A stretch of 64,000 nucleotides of DNA, from NCBI GenBank assembly GCA_034336665.1, contig CM067570.1:14491502-14555501 (forward strand), in the 5' to 3' direction. The stretch is from Luscinia megarhynchos (taxonomy: Eukaryota; Chordata; Aves; Passeriformes; Turdidae). The notes under the pieces were generated by a model, which worked only from the letters and a program-made list of their open reading frames with translations, was not told the origin of the DNA and made no database searches. Of the stretch, positions 1 through 12,720 are shown piece by piece. Made by a program: the position numbers and the translations under genes. Each line of letters begins with the position of its first letter. The stretch's first letter is position 1.

Positions 1-3000
1 TATCACAGATTCATCTGCATCTCATGCAGTCCAAGGCTTTTCTGCAAAGACTCTTCAAAAGCTTTATTTGTCTGATCAAGGACATGTAATGTTATCATAT
101 CTGAGAAAATAACTTCCAAACAGCACAATCTAGCAATATAATCTGAAAACCTTTGGTTTTTTTCAGTTCATCAGCTGGTTTCAATGTCTTTCCAGCTTGA
201 TTTGGTGTGGGCAAGAAAACGGTGAAAACAGTTCCAAGACATTTGAGGGACTTGGCTCATGTAAATGCAAGATTCGAAAAATCTCTTGAGAGCCTCCATT
301 AGAAACCTTCAGGGAAGAAGATAATTCCTACCCACTAGCTTTTCCATATGGAGTTTTGTGAACATAAGTAAGGGTTAGTCAAGAAAGGTAACCAGAAACA
401 TTGACTGGATGTGGGGCAAAAAGCGGTATTGCAAGAAGAGTTTTTGAATCTCCACTAAGTGCTGGAGATCTGAAATCTGTGCAGCATAACCATGTGTGGA
501 ACCTTTCTTCACCCGGTGTCATTACTTGAAAAGCAGGGCTTTCCTTCCTGGCTTGTGTCAAAGCAAGAGTTGAGCAGCTTGATGCCTTTAATGCTATGAT
601 ATCTCAGGTCATCAAAGGCTGCTGAGAAATGCATGCCCAAGGCTTTGGGGTGTGTCAGCTCGCCAGCCATCAGCTCCTGCCCACCACAGGGGATGCACAG
701 CAGAAGGTACACAGCATTCACCTTCCTGGTTGTGGTCCTGGGTTGATTTGGGACCAGCACATTCGAGCAGGTGGGAGACAGACTGTGGTGCAAATGGGGT
801 GTACGTGCCTCCAATTGTCCAAGCTTGTGACATTAAAATACTACAGAGACACTGTTCATAACCTCGAGGAACTTGGTGACCCACGTCAGTGTGAATGCAC
901 CAACTATTGATACTCTGGCCAGTACTTACCTAATGAAACTGTATAACTCTGAAACAAAGCCTTAAATCATCCTGCTGCATAATAAAAAAATATAATCTTG
1001 ATAGAGTGTTAAAAATATTTGTTGCATCATATTGCTAAACAAAACAGAAAATGGGATCTTCTACTGCCCTCATGTCCATAGAGTTCAGGACTGCTAAATT
1101 AACTAGGTTGCTGGGTTTTATTAGTATAAGTTGAGCATGTGTAATATGATCCAAAAGACACAATGCAGTTCCTGACCTCAGATTCCATTTTAAAAAATTG
1201 GACAGCAAATGACAACAAGCTCAGAGAAGATCAGAAGTAAAGTCTGCTTTAGGAGTGGAAGGATTTATGCTGTAGCCTGGCATTTTATTGTCTGTGTTGG
1301 GCTCTGCTGGGAGTTTGTCATTGGTTTGTGCCAATGCCACAGAGCCTGTGCTAGTCCCAGAAGGATTTGATAGGGAAATATATGGGAACTCGACACTCTG
1401 AGACAAGGAGGTTGATCCTTGGCTGTAGAGAATAGGAAAAGATCAAGGAAGTGGGAAAGAAAAAAGGAAAGTGGCAAGTGGGAAATCTTTGCTTAGGATT
1501 GCAGAAGCAATTCCCAAACTTGAAACAAATGATGGCAGTTTTCCCCTAATTTCCACTGGCAGCACCTCAGGAGGGTTTTGCCTTATTGGCATGAGGGATA
1601 GGTCTCAAGTAGAGTCTTCATTTCATAGCCCACTTCATCTGCTCACTGCTATCACAGAGCTCCAAAGACAAACTTTGAGGTTGTGTTTTCTTCCTAGAGC
1701 CCCCAGTGATTTTAACATCTGGAACAGCTGGTCTAATCAAAATGTTTGGACTATATTTAAGAAATTCTTGTGAGAGGTACTGGCTGGTGATCTGGGTTAA
1801 ATCAGTGTACCTGTAGGTATTGCCATTTCTCACAGATGGAGGGAAAATGTAGTGTGATATCTCAAAGACTGGAAGTCAGGTGTAAGGCAAGAATCAGTAC
1901 CTTAAAATCTTTACTCTGCTGCTTTTTAAGCACATTCTGTTCTTCAGAAAAGGTACTAAAGATCAATGCTTTGGTTATCCTTTTGAAGTACTCACCTGTT
2001 GGCACTCTCTGTCGGTGCTTCAGGTATGATGGATAACCTCAGGGGTGATGAATTCCCCTATGCTGTATCACAGTCTGAGACCCATGTGCCAAACATCCCT
2101 GCCCCACAGGAGGTGATGGCTCACACTCACACATTTAGTGTCTTTCTCTTGATACTGTAAAAAAAGTACAGAAGCAGCCTGAACAAATGCATTAAAAATC
2201 AGAGTCATGGTTCAATGGAATAATTCAGCAGCAGCATAGAGAAAAGATAATTTCAGGTGACACCCATGCAGGACAGGCTCTCAGACTTGGAAGTACAGGC
2301 TTACTCAGGACTGATCCCAAAAATATACATGGGGGATATGATATGGAAGCAGCTATTCTGCAAGAAAGTGTGAGAACCTTTCCCTGAGGAACCCTTACCC
2401 CAGATCCACATGAGCACAAAGGAGAAAATTTAGGCCTGGAGGTGTTGCCAGAAGAGTAACATACCTTATGTAAAGCACATTACAAAAGCAAATGCTGAGC
2501 TAGCAAGAATATCTCTCTAGTAGCAGTGGGAACCCCCTCCTGCTTTATTTTGTGAAGTATCTTTCATATCTTCTGCCAAAGACTTTAGGCAACATCAAGT
2601 TTTGCAAGGAGGCGAGTAATAATGGAGCCAAAACTTGGTTCAGACTGCCAATAAGGAGTCACTGTAGCCTGGAACAGTGAAAGGTCATCCACAAAGGCAT
2701 GACCACACATTTTTTTGCCCCAGATTCTGGACCAAGTGTTCTGAGGAAGAAGCAAGCAGTTGGGCTGGGTCCAAAGCATGGGGAGAACTTGTAATTAATC
2801 TTTTTGTAATTCTTTTCCCACCCTAAATCTTCCACATTTCCTGCCTCACTTAACTCTTTCCAAAGTACCCTCCTTCAATGTCACAGTGGCTGAGGCTTGA
2901 TGCAGACCAGATACAGGCCAGATGGCCCCCTGAATGCCACCCTTAGGCACCTCTTATGGGTGACTGCTTTTTGGTGTCACAACTGCCACTTTCCAAGAGT

Positions 3001-3062
3001 GCTTTAGAGCTTGGTCTGAAAAATTAATCTTTCCCTTGAGCTTCAATAATTGCCTGACAGTC
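1..3062. other. unique noncoding DNA, no gene recognised
   Basis: I read this stretch on both strands and see no exon with a recognisable protein signature, no RNA gene and no interspersed repeat. Open frames reach about 100 codons, but they overlap each other on opposite strands and encode no known domain, as expected by chance. Local A/T-rich runs occur near 960-1060. The sequence could be intergenic or intronic, and nothing here decides which. Confidence 0.6.
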
Positions 3063-3479
<417 letters not shown>

Positions 3480-4697
3480 CTGTTTTGGTTTGAACTGTAA
3501 CCACACCTGTGGCTCCCCAAAGGCAGCGAGCCAAACAGCCAGGAGTGCAGCAGGCTCATCTCTTCCAAATTTGTCCCTTTCTGTGGTTTTGGGCATTTTA
3601 AACCTTTTTAAAATCCAGATGTACTTGCAGTGCTGGAACTGGAACTCTCAGAAGATGTGGAGTGAGGCCACCATGGCTGTGCTCACCAAGCACATAATGT
3701 ATATATGCCAGTTTCTAAAGCATTTGTCTCTGCCTTGTGTCCATTTAGATTAACATCTGGACTAAAAACCTGGGTGCAAGAGGTCAAGAATTTCTCAAAT
3801 AATTCTTCTATTGTGCAAGGTGATGCTGTTTGTTTAGAGCAGGTGCTGTCTCTGCTCTGAAGGAGATAAAATTGGCCTTGGATGGTTTCTGGGGTGCACT
3901 TCAGAGGTTCTTTGGGAAGGCAGATGCATGCTTTATGCAGGCTGGAGGAAGGATTGAGGACCACCAGGCTATTGCAGGAGCACATTCCACTGGAACAGAA
4001 GAGGAATGGATAGGGAAAAACCCTCTAGATTTTCCAGTCCTTGAAAAGAAGAGTTCTCTGGAGTAAAAATTGGAAGCAGCAAAAAGTAAAATTTTATCCT
4101 GGTAAATAAAACAGAGAGAAGAGGGAACCAGTGGAATGAGGTTGGTGGAAGCACCTTGTAAAGCCGTCTGTAGTATTCAGCCTTTGCAGTCAAGGTCAAA
4201 GTCTCGATCTTTTTTTGCTATCTATGTATCTACTTGCCAAGTTTCATCTTAGTGGCAAGTTTTTTAAAATGAGAGAAGGATCTGAAGTGATGGATGACAC
4301 TCCCACCACCTCCAAAAAGCCAGGGGAAAGGGTCCAGGGAGGAAAGAAAGGCAGCTTCTCTCAGAAGTGTGCGAAGAATTCAGTTTCCAAATTTCTATCT
4401 GCTCCTTCAGAGCAATTTAGCCCATTTTTTTGTTGTTGCCTGCTGTTTGTTTGGTTTGGGTTTTTCCTGTTTGCATCCAGTAAAGTATTTTCAGTGAACC
4501 TGAGGCACAGTAAATATGTGTAGCCAAGTGATGAGTGTCTTTCCTGAAGACCCCACCAGAAAATAACATTTTCTCTGCTTCTCAGCTATCCTGTGCCAGC
4601 CTTGTGAGGAGCAGCTCAGGCCCATATGTGTATTCATTGTGGATTTGGTATCTTGCTTCACACACCTCCAACCAGAACCTGCTACCCTGGATCTCAC
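3480..4697. other. unique noncoding DNA, no gene recognised
   Basis: This is moderately A/T-rich unique sequence. Short frames of up to about 100 codons are present with no recognisable domains. A T/G-rich run near 4425-4470 is low complexity. No repeat family, RNA gene or promoter architecture is supported. Confidence 0.55.
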
Positions 4698-4724
4698 ACT
4701 GCTTCACTGCTATAGTGAAGCAGT
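4698..4724. repeat. short perfect inverted repeat (11-bp arms, 5-nt loop)
   Basis: The arms 4698-4708 (ACTGCTTCACT) and 4714-4724 (AGTGAAGCAGT) are exact reverse complements separated by GCTAT. The hairpin is too short to be a microRNA precursor unless the flanks also pair, and by eye they do not. It may be chance or a dyad protein-binding site. Confidence 0.8.
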
Positions 4725-4844
4725 ATTTTCAGTGTCCCAAAAAACAGGATTAAAACTGTTCTAGGAGCTGTAATAGGAGACTAGAACAACGCATTGGCCC
4801 TCTCTTCATAACAAATCCAAAATAATCCAAGGCCTGCTTATCTT

Positions 4845-4930
4845 TGGGAAAGTTCAGGTTCAAGTCCCAGGCTGATTCAAATTCTTTCATTGCTCTCTTG
4901 GACAAATCCAGGTAGTTCAGAGATGCCCAA
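4845..4930 (+). mobile_element. possible MIR-like SINE remnant
   Basis: The segment contains a GGTTCAAGTCCCAG block resembling the tRNA-derived B box and its continuation in MIR-type SINEs. A 'ctcttggacaaatcc' stretch follows at about the spacing of the MIR core 'cttgggcaag'. The match is by eye and patchy. MIR copies are old and rare in birds. A chance B-box-like string remains possible. Confidence 0.3.
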
Positions 4931-6940
4931 GAAAGGAGGTAACTGGGTTTTGGAAGCTAAATGGAGGTTTGATCTCTCAATAGTCAAGAGGTATGAGCTG
5001 TAGAGGTGATGCTGCAGAATTCTCTTCCTCATAATTTGGCAAATAGGCTTGTAGAGGACTGAACACTCAGACTAGCCTGTTGCCAAGCCCAGTAAATTCC
5101 TTTCTTGTAAGGATGGCACATTCCATAATGAATAGCTAAGATGATCTGTTCAATGAGCCGTTTGCAAAGTGCAGACTCTCTTTAAAGTAAAAGCTGTTAC
5201 AGGAGTTGCTTCTGTCATAACTGTTCTGAGCTATAAATACACAGTAAATTATCAGTCAGGTGTTTTCTACATGGCTGCACAGTATTCCTAACTTTGCACA
5301 TAAGGATATTGTTTAACCCTTTCTTTCCTGCTCTCTGGCAGTTCACAAGGCAGAAGGGAGGACCCACCACATTAGTCAAACTCTTCAGTTAGCAGAGCTG
5401 GAACACTGAGGTGAGGGTGTGGAAAAGGCTACACTAAAACAACCCTCTTCTATCTGTTGGTAGGCATGCTGGATACACATCACCATGATGTAGAAGCTTG
5501 TGATGGTGAGTTTCAGTGACTTCACCATTTTGGCATCTCCTTCAATAACAGATATATAACAATAACAAATATAAAATCTGATCTGATTCTGCTCTCTCTC
5601 TATGAGAAATCATGGAATAGTGCTCTCTGCATGGGGCTTGTCTCTGTGATGGGTCTGAACAAAACTGCACCAAGAAGAGCAGAAGCACAACCACTGACAA
5701 GGGAAAAATAAAAGTCAGAATTACAAATTGGTTTCTGAGGTTGGAGAATCTCCATGTGACTCTGGAAGACAATTTTTAACTGAAAAAAGACGGAATAATT
5801 CTTCTTTTTAAAAACTATTAATAAATATTCAGCTTACAGATGCACCATTTCACATTGACATTTAATTCTAAAGAAACAGAATGAAGATTTACTTGTACTT
5901 AGGTTGTACCTAGGGCTCCAAAGATAAACAATTTTGAAATATAAGATGGTGTCTCCTTGGTTGCAAAAATTTGGTTTTGCAGCTTTAAATTTTAATTTCT
6001 GCAGCCTTCAGGCATTCAGCAAGTAAGATAGTCTGAAAATTTCAAAATGTATATTTCGAGGACTGGTCACCAAAATTCAGAACTTAACACACTGACTCTT
6101 CCTAGTAATATTTATTAGAAAGATTGTCACTTTCCAAACAAAACCTGATGCTCCCAGGTGGGTGTAGAAGGACTTGGTCTCCTTTTCCCATTTTTACTGG
6201 TGACTGCCATTAACCAGAAAGTAGGTAGCATTTTGGGAGGTGCTGTATTAGCCTTTCACCTTAAGAAAACCCTTCTGTGTAGAAAACCCCTTTCATTGCT
6301 TGTTAAGGTGATTTGCACTGGAGTGTTAAAAAGAGCCATTCAGAGGGTCATGGATTTCACTCAAAGTTCCTACACATGGCACAGATCTGACAGAAACCTG
6401 TCAGAATGCACAGACTTGTACAAATCCAGACTACAAAACCTCCATCATCTCTAAGAACCTCCAATAACATTTCACTTCAAGGACCCCATATGCCCCTCAA
6501 AGCATGGCACCCTAATCTCAGTTTGGCTATCAAATTCCACTGGTTGTGGTCCAGAGCTGGAAATTCAAAGCCCCAGGATGAGTGTTTGTGGCAAAATGCT
6601 TTCAGCCAGCAAGTCTGGAAATTTGAAATTATGTATTTTGAATTATGAGTAGCATGAGAGTTGAGATATTTAATAACAATGACAAGAGTATGTGAATTTT
6701 GGGTTTGGAAAAAAAATCAAGAATAACTTTCAAAACCGTATTCAGGTGTGAAATGTCCTATAGAAGGTAGTTGCTTCAGGTTGACATTCTGGGTTTAGAG
6801 ACAAATAATAGCCATTTTACTGTCAGAATTGTTTAGAGCAAGGAGAATACAACAACTAGGTCAGAAGGATTTTATTTCTCAACTTCAGATTAAATTAGAG
6901 CTGCTCCAAAACCACAGTGCTTTAGAAGCGACAGATCCCT
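4931..6940. other. unique noncoding DNA, no gene recognised
   Basis: This is A/T-rich unique sequence, richest in A/T at about 5770-6070. No frame longer than about 100 codons and no recognisable domain, RNA or transposon was seen. A TATA-like string near 5230 has no supporting promoter context. Confidence 0.55.
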
Positions 6941-7240
6941 TTGCTCCTGCGAAAAGCCCAGTGTGAGTCTTGGCAGGCAGAGAGGGCTTTTGCTCAGTCC
7001 ATGGAAACATCTGCACGGGTTCCCTGGATGTGGAGCAGTGGGGACCCAGCTGGTGCTGAGAGCAGAGCTGGGGGCTGGGAAAATGGACATCCTCCCGGGA
7101 TGGGGGGCAAATGGGGCTGCAGGCTCACACCAGCTCCACACGGACGAGCAGCACGAGCCGGAGCCCCAGAGCCACCAGGCAGCTCGTGGTGCACCGGGTC
7201 GTGCAAGGTTCACCCACATCCTCCTTGGCTGCTGATCCTG
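6941..7240. other. GC-rich patch with G-runs
   Basis: This stretch is clearly richer in G+C than its surroundings. It has several G-runs (for example at 7070-7079, 7097-7107 and 7113-7116) and retained CpGs near 7140-7200. Overlapping frames of 128 codons (minus) and 150 codons (plus) cross it, but neither resembles a known protein and both follow from the low density of A/T-rich stop codons. It could be a small CpG-island-like element, an exon of an unrecognised transcript, or an isochore fluctuation. Confidence 0.5.
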
Positions 7241-10200
7241 AAACTGCACCAGCCCTGTGCCTCTGAGGCTGTGCACATTTTCAATTGTTTAATAAGCAAC
7301 TGTCAGTGCCGAAGGGGAGCTGTTTTCACAGCTAGAAATGTATTTTCTGCTTGGGTTGTTCTCTTTTTGGTATGTCTAGTGCTGCTTATGTGATTTTTCT
7401 AGATGGAAGTTACCCACAACAGTTTCTTCAGGCTCTATCACAAATTTTGTCTCAGAAGGCTTCTTCACACCTGAAATAAAATTCACACTTTGAAAATTAC
7501 AGTATTAGTTTCCAGTATGCACCTCTCACAATGTGCTATGCTCCAAAACATCTTCCTTTTAGGTTAAGAAAGACGATTTGTTTTCTGTCACTGCAAAAGA
7601 TACCTGGACTTTTACCTTTAGGATTGCTTTGGCTGGACTATTGAGAGGGCTTGTCAAGTTTTTTCAAAGTAATTCACAGTAATGCCTGTCAGCTGATGGG
7701 ATGGTGCTAGAGTCAGTAAATCAAATTACTATGATCCTAAGGTGACCATTCTCACTGTTGTCTTTTCTTGGCTGTAGTTGTATATAAACAGGGAAATTTT
7801 ATTAAGAAGCCAGAGGAAGGAATAGGGATACCTTGTGGACCAGAACTAGACACATTCTGGATGAAGTGTTGCTCAACATTCCTTTGGAGCCAAAAAATAT
7901 TGACTAGAACAATGCAATTGGGACATTCTGAGACTGTATAAAACCTGTCACTCACTGAATCCTAAATAACCACAGCACAGTTTTATCTTCAGTGTTACTT
8001 GGAATTGTATCAAGGATGCTTTTTTCCTCCCTCTTTTTTCTTCCATTTTTTAAAAAAACCCCAAGGTCAAACAAAACATACGCTTAAAAATAAAGCTTTA
8101 TCAAGAGAGATGGAGGACTAAAGGGCTTCCTATTTTTAGTAAGGGCAATCTAATCTAGGCAGAAGTTGTTCTGGGCCTCTCTCTGTTTTCCATGAAAGGT
8201 AGGTGCTCCTGGGATGGTTCCCAGGGCTTTCTGTGGCTTCTGTTTTCAGATGCAACCCAAGCCACTGAGTTTTATTGAGCAAGTATCCTGGAAAGTCCTG
8301 AGCAAAATGAGAGACAGCTGATAGTCCTAGAATACCAGTACTTTTAGTCAGGTCCTGCAGCTGTATCTCTGGGTTGTGAATTCTCATAGGCTTTGAGCCA
8401 AGCTCTTTCCCCCAGTCCTCCCCCAGCTACTGATACGGTCCTTGACAGGGGAAAGCATCTGTCCAACTGAAAGCACAGAAAGTGATTAAGTGCTTTCTTA
8501 ATCAGGGCCTTGTAACTCTTCTATTTGACTCTTGGCTTAGTCAAAGCCAGCTATTTCAGTAAATTTAATGTGGAATTGGATGGAAATGGTAATGAGACAG
8601 AACTTTTCACTTCTAGGTCATCACTGAACAATTTTTCAGGAAGGAAAACCCTATAAAATTATTGCTTGAAGGCAGTCAAGAGTGCATTTGAAATGCTGAA
8701 GCACAAATATCTTGGCTGGTCTGACTGCTTTGTATTGCCAGCACTATGGGAATTTGCTTGTGAGTTTACTATGCAGAGACAAGAAAATTACTTCTGAAAC
8801 ACCCAACAGACAGCTGATATAAAGCTCTAAGATGGAAAAAAAAAACAACATAGTTTTTCTTTTGTAACCAGGAGAAAAAGAAATTCCTCTCCCATTAGAC
8901 TGAGACTTTAAGCTATACCCCATATAGAAAAAAATTTGCAGACAAGATCACTAAGAAATGTATTTGGTTGGTTCTGACCTGTAATGCCTGGACCCGTGGG
9001 GTCTGTGCATTGCCTCTTTTGGGAGACTGAAGAAAAAAGAAGGCAAATCATCAGATTGCTGGGAGGATTGAAAGTACTTTACAGAAAAAAAATGCTTTAG
9101 TGAGCAACAAAATTATCACCAGTGTGTTCAAACTTATAAAAAAAAATAAAGAAATAAAACCAGATTTTTGTGTAACCTGATGACTTTAAGCTTGGGAAGG
9201 AACAATCATTTAAGCAGAATGAGATATCTGGGAGTGGGGAAGTAACAGAGAGCCAAGGCTGCAAACCACCTTTTTTAAATTCTAATGCAAGGGTCAATCT
9301 CATCTAAGTTTGCAGGAAAATTTGCCATGCCTGGGTCATGTGGAAATCTGAAGCAGGCTGCCCTCCTTTCCATCTCTTCAGTGCTAAGCAATGATCTGCA
9401 TCCCTGAAGTTTGGAGAGGAAATATACATAAAGCCTGTAAGTATTTATGAGAGCTATAAAAAAGAGCTTTGCAGTAGTTGACATGGGAAGTGATTAAAGT
9501 ACCTTATAGGCAAAGATTGCAGAAAAGAGGGAGAAGTGATGCCAGAAGAGAATCTGGCAACAATCCCGAGGTAACGATAAGTGACTTAAAGAAGGAGGAG
9601 TTGTGGGAGGAAAAGCAAAAAAAATTAAATTGAAGCAGATTGCAAGACTTTTGGCCTTGGGGACTGAGCTAGAGAGACTGTTGATTGCTGGACTTGCAGT
9701 CACAAAAAGAAGGTGATGTCTTACCCTGCCTATGACTCAGAATTTACTGGTCAAAGCCCACAAAACAGCGGTTCATCAAGATTAACTTGAATTTGAAAGA
9801 ACTCCATTTCCCAGGCATCTCAGCTTTCTCCATCTGTGTTTACACAAATGGGTCTTGGGTCTCTCCAGGGCTTAGCAAAAAGCTGCTCTACATAGAAACA
9901 CATACATGGGCCATGTTGCCAAGGGGGATCTCTCTGAGTGACTTGTTTTCCCAGCTGATCTTTTTTTTCTGTTTTTCTCTTGTTTTCCTATTTAACAGGT
10001 GGAACGTGTTCAGGCCTGTCCTTAGACATGACATGAGCATTTACAGATGAAATGATACATCAGAAGACCACACAGTTATCATGATCAGTAATGAGTATAA
10101 AGTCTACCTTGGGAAGTCTGAGTTTTGGACTCTTCATGTCCCAAATGGTACAGAAATGGCTTCTGATCAGATGCCCTTCCAAATGGGGAGGAAGAAATGT

Positions 10201-11064
10201 ACAGGCAGGGAGAATGGTGTGCAGAAAGGGAGAGAAATAGGAACACACAGACAAATTTCAAAACTATTCAGGAAATAGTTGTGAGCAAAGGGTACATTTA
10301 CTGAAATTGGCCCAGCTACAGGAGAAGAAAACAAGGGCTGAACTCATGAGGACATACTGAACAAATGCTTTAGACACTAAGAATTGGTCTATGTCCTCCC
10401 CAAAACTCAATGGTCTGCTACTTTGCTTTCATCAGGGTTTGCTTATGGTATTTTAGTTTAGGTATTTCTACTGCAGCAGTGTGCAGATGAAATACAATAA
10501 CGTGTGTATAAACTCATTGAGCTGTGAATATAGAGCTCATATGTCTTGATGGGCAATTACATTTCTTGATCTTTGGCACTTTTGAGTTTTATTTGGGTCA
10601 CACTGATGTCAGAAAGAACTTCAGATGCTGAATCAGTGTGTAGCTGTAGGTTCATGTTCAAATTCAAATATCAACCAGCTGGGTTCAGATCATCATCATA
10701 TTGCAGGAACACATTTGGTCAGCTTCTGCAGTGATATTCTTTGCACCTGTTACTATTCATGATTTTTATTATTTACCTGGACTGAATGAAAAGAAAATAT
10801 GCTATTAAAAGTAGCAGGTAACATAAATTTGAAAAGATAACAAAAGAGGACAGTCTTGTACTTCAGAATTACCAAATATAAGTGGAAGAATAATCCAGAC
10901 GTTTGTGAAGGAACAAGATGAAATCAATAAAGAGAAATGCAAGATATGCTGTTCTATACTCAAGCAAGAATAATCTGATGTACAAACAAGGGATGTGAAG
11001 TAACCAGTAGAGAAAGATCTGGAGTAACTGTGAATTGCAAGCTGAGGAGAAATCAGAATTAAGA
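7241..11064. other. unique noncoding DNA, no gene recognised
   Basis: No exon, RNA gene or repeat family was recognised. Small homopolymer and A-rich runs occur near 8045, 8836, 9135 and 9960. A minus-strand frame of 145 codons (10805-11242) overlaps the start of the CR1 element downstream and codes for nothing recognisable. Confidence 0.55.
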
Positions 11065-11600
11065 TTGCCATGAGAAAACCAAACACCATACTGGGATATA
11101 TAAACCAGAGAACCATCTGCATGACATGGGATGTAATTTTTCTGCTGCACTCTTGTCTCCAATTTTGGTCACTGTTGTTCAAGAAGGATGGAACTGGTTG
11201 AACAATGTCCAGAAGAGACCAACAAGAATGATGAGAAGTCAAGAGAACATGACAAAGGAGGAGAGATTGAAATATGGGGGTTATTTAGTCTGGAGAAGAT
11301 CAGCCTGGGAAGGGATATGATAACAGTCTTTAAATACATGAAGAGGAAAAGAACAATTCATTCTTTATGTCCAGGGTGCAGAGAAGAAGGGTTAAAGTAT
11401 AACAAGGGACATTAAGGTTAGATTTCACAAAAAAAAATTTGTAATAGGAAAGATAAATGAAGCCCTGAAATAGCCTGAGATTTGGACTTCATGGGAGATT
11501 TTTAGAGACAGGTTGGACGTAGCATGTCTCAGGAACGACAGAGGGAGGACAGGTTTTGTCTGTGGCAGGCAGGAAGAGTTGATGGCACTGAAGAAAATCA
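11065..11600 (+). mobile_element. CR1 LINE fragment, old and frameshifted (ORF2 3' part)
   Basis: CR1 is a non-LTR retrotransposon that copies itself through the reverse transcriptase encoded by ORF2, and most genomic copies are 5'-truncated. Translation here gives the C-terminal ORF2 signature in two frames. One frame reads VQKRPTRMM followed by KEERLKYGGYL (about 11203-11290). A second reads GLFSLEKISLGRDMITVFKY (about 11278-11340). The signature therefore jumps frame near 11275. Downstream nucleotides (a block near 11465-11500 resembling the 'gcccagggaagt' region) continue the CR1 3' UTR in decayed form, without a clear ATTCTATG tail. The upstream part near 11080-11180 also resembles CR1 DNA. 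Divergence is high, so this is an old, inactive copy. The borders are approximate. Confidence 0.85.
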
Positions 11601-12450
11601 CTTGCAGTTCTGCTTTGTGCACTGTCTACAAACAACTGTGACAAGTTCTAGCTGAGATATAATAATCAAATAATATGGAATTTCATAGGAGTAATGGGTA
11701 ATTCAGGCTGTTGTTTTTGCCCTTCTATACCATCAAATGTCATAGTCACAACAACAAACTTAGTCATCTCCTCAGGTTTCCAAACTTAGTGCACACACAA
11801 ATTCATAAACAAGTGGCCAAAATGCTTTCTTCTACCCTTGGATAAATGAGACATTCAGCAAAGCAATAAGAATCTGGACCATAATCCAAATGCCTCAACA
11901 CAACTTGGATTTCTACTGATACTTGAAAAACATTTACTACATTTTCATGATACTATGTTCTAGTGAGAATAAGAGTACAAACTTAAATAGTGCACAACAC
12001 CCATCTGTTAGTGTACAGAAAACTGTATTTCCTGAGTCTTGGGAGAGACCAGAGACCACAGGTTCCTACCTTATGCTTGCTAACATTGGAAGTGTCACTA
12101 GGCTATGGACAGGATCCTGAAAGGTGCACAGGTTGTCGGCATTGCCCATGCTTGTGGCAGCCTGCATTCACCTTTGGGGTAAAAAAATTAGGAGTTGGAG
12201 AGGAACTACTAAAATCTTCATCTAGGCTGCATGTCTGGGCATTTATTTTGATTTATTCTGTGGAAGCAATCTCTGTTGCTGTATTGCACTGAATGGTATC
12301 TGCTGTGTTAGAACCATTTGAATGCATGCTGGAGACTTTTCAGGGCTGCTGGGATGTGGAGGCTGGTCCTTGCTGAGAGATGTGGGTTTAGCTACTGCAT
12401 TGTTTCCTAAGTGATGGGAAGCTCTAGGTCTGCAAGCATGTTCTTTGATA
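11601..12450. other. unique noncoding DNA, no gene recognised
   Basis: This is A/T-rich unique sequence after the CR1 remnant. Frames of up to 100 codons are present without recognisable domains. Nothing else was seen. Confidence 0.55.
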
Positions 12451-12720
12451 CCATTCAAGTCTGGTGCCTGCTCCCATACCCAAAAACTCGGGATGGGGTG
12501 GGGGGGCAGCTTACTGCTGTGATTTACTGAGACTTTTGTGTTTCCCTGGCAGCCACAGAAGACCCAGCCATGTCCTGCCTGTGCCCTCAGAAATGTCCCA
12601 CCCCCAGAGTCCGTGTGGCACAGGCTGCAGTGCCCAGCTGTCCCCAGCCCTGCCACAGGCAGTGGAGGGGGGCAGACCTGCCATCCACCCTGACTCGGGG
12701 GCAGAAATCCCTCCCTGACA
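12451..12720. other. GC-rich patch
   Basis: This is a local rise in G+C with a G-run at about 12491-12507 and C-rich blocks at 12598-12660. Frames of 70-137 codons overlap on both strands, and none is recognisable as a protein. There are few CpGs, so it is not a clear CpG island. Confidence 0.45.

Noticed and set aside
5228..5245. TATA-box-like string (ctataaatac)
   Set aside because: There is no associated initiator, CpG island or downstream reading frame. Such strings recur throughout A/T-rich DNA.
10805..11242. 145-codon minus-strand hydrophobic frame
   Set aside because: It runs antisense into the CR1 remnant and has no recognisable membrane-protein family features beyond a chance hydrophobic composition.
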